From: CAG-882 sp050874385
Lineage (GTDB): Bacteria > Bacillota > Clostridia > Lachnospirales > Lachnospiraceae
Reading direction: 5' to 3'
NCBI GenBank assembly: GCA_050874385.1
Contig: JBNMKO010000041.1
Span: 1-27,303, forward strand
Length of the DNA: 27,303 nt
Notes under the pieces: generated by a model
Seen by the model: only the letters and a program-made list of their open reading frames with translations
Told to the model about the DNA's origin: nothing
Database searches by the model: none
Part shown: piece after piece, positions 23,243 through 27,303 of the stretch
Position numbering within the stretch: the first letter of the stretch is position 1
How the letters are laid out: the number at the start of each line of letters is the position of its first letter
Made by a program: the position numbers and the translations under genes

Positions 23243-24137
23243 GTTCGAGAAAATGCTTCACGTTTAATAGTCCCGCACCTTGACGGTTTTTGGAAAGACC
23301 GACATCGGCGGCGCTAAACTTTATGTTGTGCTTTATGCTGTCGTTGGAAGCCCACGGGTATTTTTCCAGATAGAGAGCTATTGCGCCTGACACCACGGGG
23401 GTTGACATGGACGTGCCGCTTTTTACGGTGTAGCCGTTGTAGCGGTTGTGGCAGCTTATGATGTTGTGTCCTGGGGCGAGAAGGTCGGGTTTGCTTATAT
23501 TGCATTTGGTAGGGCCTTCGCCGGAATGGGATTTTGTGCCGTTTTTTTCGCTGGAGTACAGCAAAAGTGCATCGCTTCCAACGGTTATCACGTCCTCACA
23601 GGTTCCCGGAAATGTTATTGTGCCGGGGCCGGGGCCTGAGTTTCCGGCGGACACGACAAGACATATCCCAAGACTCCAAAGATGGTTTATCACCGCGGCA
23701 ATCTCGTCTTTTTCCTCGTTGCAGTCGGCGGTGTCGGAGCCGATTGAGATATTTACTATGTTGATGCCATATTTTTTGTAGTTATCCTTTATCCAGTAGC
23801 AGGCGTTTAGTAGGGAGTCCTTGTCGCCGTTTCCTTTTTTGTCAAGGATTTTCAGCGATATTATGCGGCAGTCGGGAGCCATGCCCTTTAGGATTCCCTG
23901 ACTTGCAGACCCGTTGCCGGCGATAATTCCGGCTACATGCGTGCCGTGGGAGTTGTCATCGTACGCGTTTTTTCTTCCATTCACAAAATCCTGAAAACAT
24001 GAGATGTGGTCGGCGAGGTCGGGATGCGGGTATATTCCGGTGTCGAGGATTGCCACGCAGCAGCCGCGCCCGGTATATGGAATGTTGTCGAGCCTGTAAA
24101 TGTCGTTGACACAGTAGGTCTTGTTTTTGATATGCAT
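23229..24137 (-). CDS. Subtilisin-family (S8) serine protease without signal peptide
   Basis: Complete S8 peptidase of 302 aa with the catalytic triad D32 (AILDTGIYPHPDL), H64 (NSHGTHVAGIIAGNG) and S243 (SGTSMSTPVVSGA), and oxyanion-hole N166 (VVSAGNSGPGPG). There is no signal peptide and only about 20 residues before the catalytic core, so it should act in the cytoplasm, like AprX or intracellular subtilisins. No long autoinhibitory propeptide is seen. Eight or more cysteines is high for a subtilisin. The ATG at 24137 has no clear ribosome binding site, so the start is the weakest part of the call. It is divergent from the DUF1653 gene and convergent with DUF885. Confidence 0.92.
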   Translation of the reverse strand: MHIKNKTYCVNDIYRLDNIPYTGRGCCVAILDTGIYPHPDLADHISCFQDFVNGRKNAYDDNSHGTHVAGIIAGNGSASQGILKGMAPDCRIISLKILDKKGNGDKDSLLNACYWIKDNYKKYGINIVNISIGSDTADCNEEKDEIAAVINHLWSLGICLVVSAGNSGPGPGTITFPGTCEDVITVGSDALLLYSSEKNGTKSHSGEGPTKCNISKPDLLAPGHNIISCHNRYNGYTVKSGTSMSTPVVSGAIALYLEKYPWASNDSIKHNIKFSAADVGLSKNRQGAGLLNVKHFLEQKPL

Positions 24138-24203
24138 GGGATGGTAATTTCCGCTGATTGTGTGATTTTGTATATTATATGCAAGATTATGGGAAAAGTG
24201 TAC

Positions 24204-24232
24204 TTGAGTTTAGTGATTGTTTATGATACAAT
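24204..24232 (+). promoter_or_regulatory. Promoter before the DUF1653 gene
   Basis: TTGAGT (24204-24209), 17 bases, TACAAT (24227-24232), 31 bases before the ATG at 24264. Confidence 0.65.
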
Positions 24233-24263
24233 AAACACATCATCAGTAGGTAAAGGAGTGTTT

Positions 24264-24956
24264 ATGAGAGAAGTCAGAACAGGAGAAATATACAGGCATT
24301 TTAAGGGAAATCTTTACCAGATAGTTGCGGTGGCAAGACATTCCGAGACAAATGAAAATTATGTGGTTTATCTGGCTCTTTACGGTGACATGCAGGTGTG
24401 GGTCCGCCCGTATGACATGTTCGTCGGCGAGGTTGACCATGAAAAGTACCCACAGGTTAAGCAAAAGTACAGATTTGAGCTTTTAAATACTTTAGCAGGT
24501 GCGGGAAATGGAAATACATCGAATGTTGTGAATATTAACAATGGAATGGGTGGGGGAAATGTATCGCCTACAATAAATGCAGGGCAGTCGAATAATACTG
24601 ACAATGTATTAGGTACAGATAATGCTGCCCGTACATCGAGCATAGATAATAATATAGGAAATTCACAGATTGCTTCATCCGACAGCACGGCGGCACAGAA
24701 AAATGACGATGATGAATATGCTGAACTAAAAAGGCAGGGAGTTGATGTGCGTCTGCTTGAGTTCCTCGATGCGCCGACATGTCAGGACAAGATAAATTAC
24801 CTAAATCTTATCAGGGGCGGAATAGATGACGACCTCATCAACAATATTGCGGCGGCAATGGACATAACGGTGGATGACGGTCCGATAGATACAAGATTTT
24901 TTTCTCTAAGAAGCTGCCTTATGACAAAGGCAAAATATGAGTGCTCAAGAAGATAA
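24264..24956 (+). CDS. DUF1653 protein with Asn/Gly-rich linker and C-terminal helical domain
   Basis: Product of 230 aa. The N-terminal 65 residues are a DUF1653 domain (TGEIYRHFKGNLYQIVAVARHSETNENYVVYLALYGD, split here by motif blocks, then WVRPYDMF), a small SH3-like fold of unknown function usually found alone. An Asn/Gly/Ser-rich low-complexity linker of about 80 residues follows (NGNTSNVVNINNGMGGGN and on), then an acidic/helical C-terminus (LLEFLDAPTCQDKINYLNLI and DLINNIAAAMDITVDDG) that looks like a small conserved domain. The ATG at 24264 has AAAGGAG 5 bases before it and a promoter just upstream; the open frame extends further 5' through the promoter, which is not coding. Function unknown. 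Confidence 0.8.
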   Translation: MREVRTGEIYRHFKGNLYQIVAVARHSETNENYVVYLALYGDMQVWVRPYDMFVGEVDHEKYPQVKQKYRFELLNTLAGAGNGNTSNVVNINNGMGGGNVSPTINAGQSNNTDNVLGTDNAARTSSIDNNIGNSQIASSDSTAAQKNDDDEYAELKRQGVDVRLLEFLDAPTCQDKINYLNLIRGGIDDDLINNIAAAMDITVDDGPIDTRFFSLRSCLMTKAKYECSRR

Positions 24957-25073
24957 TCAGGACTTGCACAAAGGTTTACTAAATGTTAAGATAATAATGT
25001 ATGTGCCGGAATGTCTTTTACTGCGCGAAGATACAGGCATGTATAGTATAAAAGACGCAGTGCGGAGGATATA

Positions 25074-25712
25074 ATGAAGATTGCATTAATTAATGAGAAC
25101 AGTCAGGCAGCAAAGAATGCCATGGTTTATGAGAACCTCAAGAAGGTTGCGGATGCCAAGGGCTATGAGGTAGTTAACTACGGAATGTATTCAGCAGAGG
25201 ACGCTGCACAGCTTACTTATGTACAGTGCGGTATTTTGGCAGCTATTCTTTTGAACAGCGGTGCGGCAGATTTCGTTGTGACAGGCTGCGGTACAGGTGA
25301 GGGCGCTATGCTTGCACTCAACTCATTCCCGGGCGTGCTTTGCGGACACATTGTTGACCCTTCAGACGCATTTATGTTCAGCCAGATTAACGCAGGCAAT
25401 GCTGTGGCTCTTCCTTTTGCAAAGGGCTTTGGCTGGGGTGCGGAGCTCAACCTTACATATATTTTTGAGAAGCTTTTCGAGCAGGAGCCGGGTGGCGGTT
25501 ATCCTAAGGAGAGAGTTGTGCCTGAGCAGCGCAACAAGAAGATACTTGACGAGGTTAAGAAGGTAACACACACAGATATGCTCTACATTCTCAAGAATAT
25601 TGATCAGGAGCTCTTAAAGGGTGCTGTAAGCGGGGAGCATTTTGCTGAGTACTTCTTTAAGGACTGCAAGAACGCTGAGATAGCAGAGTATATCAAGTCT
25701 GTATTGGCATAA
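25074..25712 (+). CDS. RpiB/LacA/LacB-family sugar-phosphate isomerase
   Basis: Fold and motifs of the RpiB/LacAB family: MKIALINENSQAAKNAMVYE at the start in place of the usual AsDHAG region, VVNYG, VTGCGTGEGAMLALNSFPGVLC (the anion-binding GCGTG loop with the active-site cysteine region), and INAGNAVALPFAKGFG. At 212 aa it is about 60 residues longer than RpiB, with a C-terminal helical extension (TDMLYILKNIDQELLKG and on). This long variant is common in Firmicutes and its substrate is not certain; ribose-5-phosphate or another aldose phosphate is likely. GGAGGATATA precedes the ATG. It has strong codon bias like pckA next to it, suggesting high expression. Confidence 0.88.
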   Translation: MKIALINENSQAAKNAMVYENLKKVADAKGYEVVNYGMYSAEDAAQLTYVQCGILAAILLNSGAADFVVTGCGTGEGAMLALNSFPGVLCGHIVDPSDAFMFSQINAGNAVALPFAKGFGWGAELNLTYIFEKLFEQEPGGGYPKERVVPEQRNKKILDEVKKVTHTDMLYILKNIDQELLKGAVSGEHFAEYFFKDCKNAEIAEYIKSVLA

Positions 25713-25788
25713 CTTTAAGATAACATATAAAAATAGTAGGATTTTACATTGTTATTTCTAAAATTTACCTAAACACTACGATATACAG

Positions 25789-25817
25789 TTGATTTTTGAA
25801 AATTGATTATGTATAAT
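25789..25817 (+). promoter_or_regulatory. Promoter of pckA
   Basis: TTGATT (25789-25794), 17 bases, TATAAT (25812-25817), giving a leader of about 105 bases before the ATG at 25930. The leader contains a GC-rich patch (25848-25884) where CTGCC/GGCAG and GTATG/CATAC can pair in alternative ways; no known riboswitch is recognised. The rest of the gap from 25713 is AT-rich and empty. Confidence 0.7.
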
Positions 25818-25929
25818 AGCAAAAGAACGTGGTTAATCCATTTCTGCCAGTATGTCGGTATGGCGGTGCGGCAGGCATACGCATGAAAAGACATAAGGGA
25901 TACATTATAAGAAAAGAGGTTTATGTAAG

Positions 25930-27303
25930 ATGGCACAGATCGATTTAAGCAAGTATGGCATCACAGGTACTACAGAAGTTGTCTACAATCCTTCTTATGA
26001 GTTATTATTTGAGGAGGAGACTAAGTCTACTAACGAGGGATACGAAGTAGGTAAGGAGAGCGAGCTTGGAGCTGTCAATGTTATGACAGGTATCTACACA
26101 GGACGTTCACCTAAGGACAAGTACATCGTTGTTGACGAGAACTCCAAGGATACAGTTTGGTGGACATCAGATGAGTACAAGAACGATAACCATCCTATGA
26201 CAGAGGAGACTTGGGCAGCAGTTAAGGATATCGCTAAGAAGGAGCTCTCCAACAAGAGACTTTTCGTAGTAGATGCATTCTGCGGAGCTAACAAGGATAC
26301 AAGAATGGCAGTTCGTTTCATCGTTGAGGTTGCTTGGCAGGCTCACTTTGTAACTAACATGTTCATTAAGCCTACAGCAGAGGAGCTTGAGAACTTCGAG
26401 CCAGATTTCGTTGTATATAACGCTTCTAAGGCTAAGGTTGAGAACTTCAAGGAGTTAGGTCTTAACTCTGAGACATGTGTAGCATTCAACATCACAAGCC
26501 GTGGGCAGGTTATCGTTAACACATGGTACGGCGGAGAGATGAAGAAGGGTATGTTCTCAATGATGAACTACTACCTTCCACTCAAGGGCATTGCTTCAAT
26601 GCACTGTTCAGCTAACACAGATATGAACGGCGAGAACACAGCTATCTTCTTTGGTCTTTCAGGAACAGGTAAGACTACACTTTCCACAGACCCTAAGAGA
26701 CTCCTCATCGGTGATGACGAGCACGGCTGGGATGACAACGGCGTATTCAACTTCGAGGGAGGCTGCTACGCTAAGGTTATCGGACTTGACAAGGAGTCAG
26801 AGCCTGATATCTACAATGCAATCAAGAGAAACGCTCTTCTTGAGAACGTTACTGTTGATGAGAACGGCAAGATTGATTTCGACGATAAGACCGTAACAGA
26901 GAATACTCGTGTATCTTATCCAATCGACCATATTAAGAATATTGTACGTCCAATCTCTTCAGCACCTGCTGCAAAGAACGTAATCTTCCTTTCAGCAGAC
27001 GCATTTGGTGTACTTCCTCCAGTATCTATCCTTACTGAGGCACAGACACAGTACTATTTCCTTTCAGGATTTACTGCTAAGCTTGCCGGTACAGAGAGAG
27101 GTATCACAGAGCCTACACCTACATTCTCAGCTTGCTTCGGACAGGCTTTCCTTGAGCTTCATCCTACAAAGTATGCAGCTGAGCTGGTTAAGAAGATGGA
27201 AAAGAGCGGCGCTAAGGCATACTTAGTAAATACCGGATGGAACGGTACTGGCAAGCGTATCTCCATTAAGGATACCCGTGGTATCATCGACGCTATCTTA
27301 AGC
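25930..27303 (+). CDS. pckA: Phosphoenolpyruvate carboxykinase (ATP), 3' partial
   Basis: Converts oxaloacetate and ATP to PEP and CO2 (or the reverse, making oxaloacetate during fermentation). 458 codons are present and the gene runs off the window; the family is about 530-540 aa. Motifs: TGIYTGRSPKDKYIV (substrate loop), NTWYGGEMKKGMFSMMNY, the kinase loop FGLSGTGKTTLSTDP, IGDDEHGWDDNGVFNFEGGC (metal-binding Asp) and LVNTGWNGTGKRISIKDTR. AAGAGG lies about 9 bases before the ATG. Codon use is strongly biased, as for a highly expressed central enzyme. With class III fbp in the same window this marks the gluconeogenic/PEP node. This frame is the only sense reading of the segment. Confidence 0.97.
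   Translation, partial: MAQIDLSKYGITGTTEVVYNPSYELLFEEETKSTNEGYEVGKESELGAVNVMTGIYTGRSPKDKYIVVDENSKDTVWWTSDEYKNDNHPMTEETWAAVKDIAKKELSNKRLFVVDAFCGANKDTRMAVRFIVEVAWQAHFVTNMFIKPTAEELENFEPDFVVYNASKAKVENFKELGLNSETCVAFNITSRGQVIVNTWYGGEMKKGMFSMMNYYLPLKGIASMHCSANTDMNGENTAIFFGLSGTGKTTLSTDPKRLLIGDDEHGWDDNGVFNFEGGCYAKVIGLDKESEPDIYNAIKRNALLENVTVDENGKIDFDDKTVTENTRVSYPIDHIKNIVRPISSAPAAKNVIFLSADAFGVLPPVSILTEAQTQYYFLSGFTAKLAGTERGITEPTPTFSACFGQAFLELHPTKYAAELVKKMEKSGAKAYLVNTGWNGTGKRISIKDTRGIIDAILS

Noticed and set aside
24006..24263. N-terminal extension of the DUF1653 gene by 86 codons
   Set aside because: It would run through the promoter and antisense through the subtilase start; DUF1653 begins right after the ATG at 24264, which has its own ribosome site.

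Overview
The window looks like a chromosomal segment of an anaerobic, gut-type Firmicute, most likely a Lachnospiraceae (Roseburia/Agathobacter/Blautia-like) member. The basis is moderate GC, AGGAGG-type ribosome binding sites, a glycyl-radical microcompartment operon, a class III fructose-1,6-bisphosphatase, an ATP-type PEP carboxykinase and several protein families common in that group. Genus cannot be fixed from the sequence alone.

Region 1 (1-12.7 kb) is most of a glycyl-radical-enzyme bacterial microcompartment (BMC) operon of the fucose/rhamnose to 1,2-propanediol type (the kind called GRM5). In order it holds a glycyl radical diol dehydratase (5' end cut off by the window), its radical-SAM activase, a PduU-like shell protein, a EutP/PduV GTPase, a class II (fuculose/rhamnulose-phosphate type) aldolase, a GlcG/HbpS-like protein, a zinc-type alcohol dehydrogenase, four BMC-H shell proteins (two of them recent duplicates), a EutN/PduN-type vertex pentamer, a PduS-like flavo-Fe-S protein, a PduT-like double-BMC shell protein, a DeoR regulator and an iron-type PduQ-like alcohol dehydrogenase, ended by a strong terminator. 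The expected flow is: sugar phosphate is cut to DHAP and lactaldehyde; lactaldehyde is reduced to propanediol; the glycyl radical enzyme dehydrates this to propionaldehyde; the aldehyde is reduced to propanol or oxidised to propionyl-CoA. The CoA-acylating aldehyde dehydrogenase and PduL-type phosphotransacylase needed for the oxidative branch are not in the window. Several cargo proteins carry short amphipathic helices that look like encapsulation peptides: C-terminal on the aldolase, N-terminal on the GlcG/HbpS protein and the zinc ADH, and apparently internal in the dehydratase.

Region 2 (12.7-18.4 kb) is housekeeping: a CmpB-like membrane protein, a membrane-anchored glycerophosphodiester phosphodiesterase, class III fbp, and on the minus strand carbamate kinase. 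About 550 bases without a gene follow. They hold a chain of four hairpins, an 81-bp segment with terminal inverted repeats, and a promoter.

Region 3 (19.0-23.2 kb) is a putative metal-homeostasis pair: a COG0523/CobW (G3E) GTPase whose reading frame is broken by one in-frame TAG exactly before a 91-residue His/Asp/Glu/Cys-rich metal-binding stretch and the C-terminal domain, then a second CobW-like GTPase fused to what looks like a DUF1980/TIGR03943-type domain, then a DUF885 lipoprotein peptidase.

Region 4 (23.2-27.3 kb) has a signal-less subtilisin-family protease (minus strand), a DUF1653 protein with a low-complexity linker, an RpiB/LacA-family isomerase, and pckA, cut off by the end of the window.

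All calls are from reading the sequence; no database search was run. The items most worth checking are the amber-interrupted metallochaperone, the Cys-rich tail of the aldolase, the internal insert in the glycyl radical enzyme, the activase without a ferredoxin domain, and the hairpin chain at 18.5 kb.
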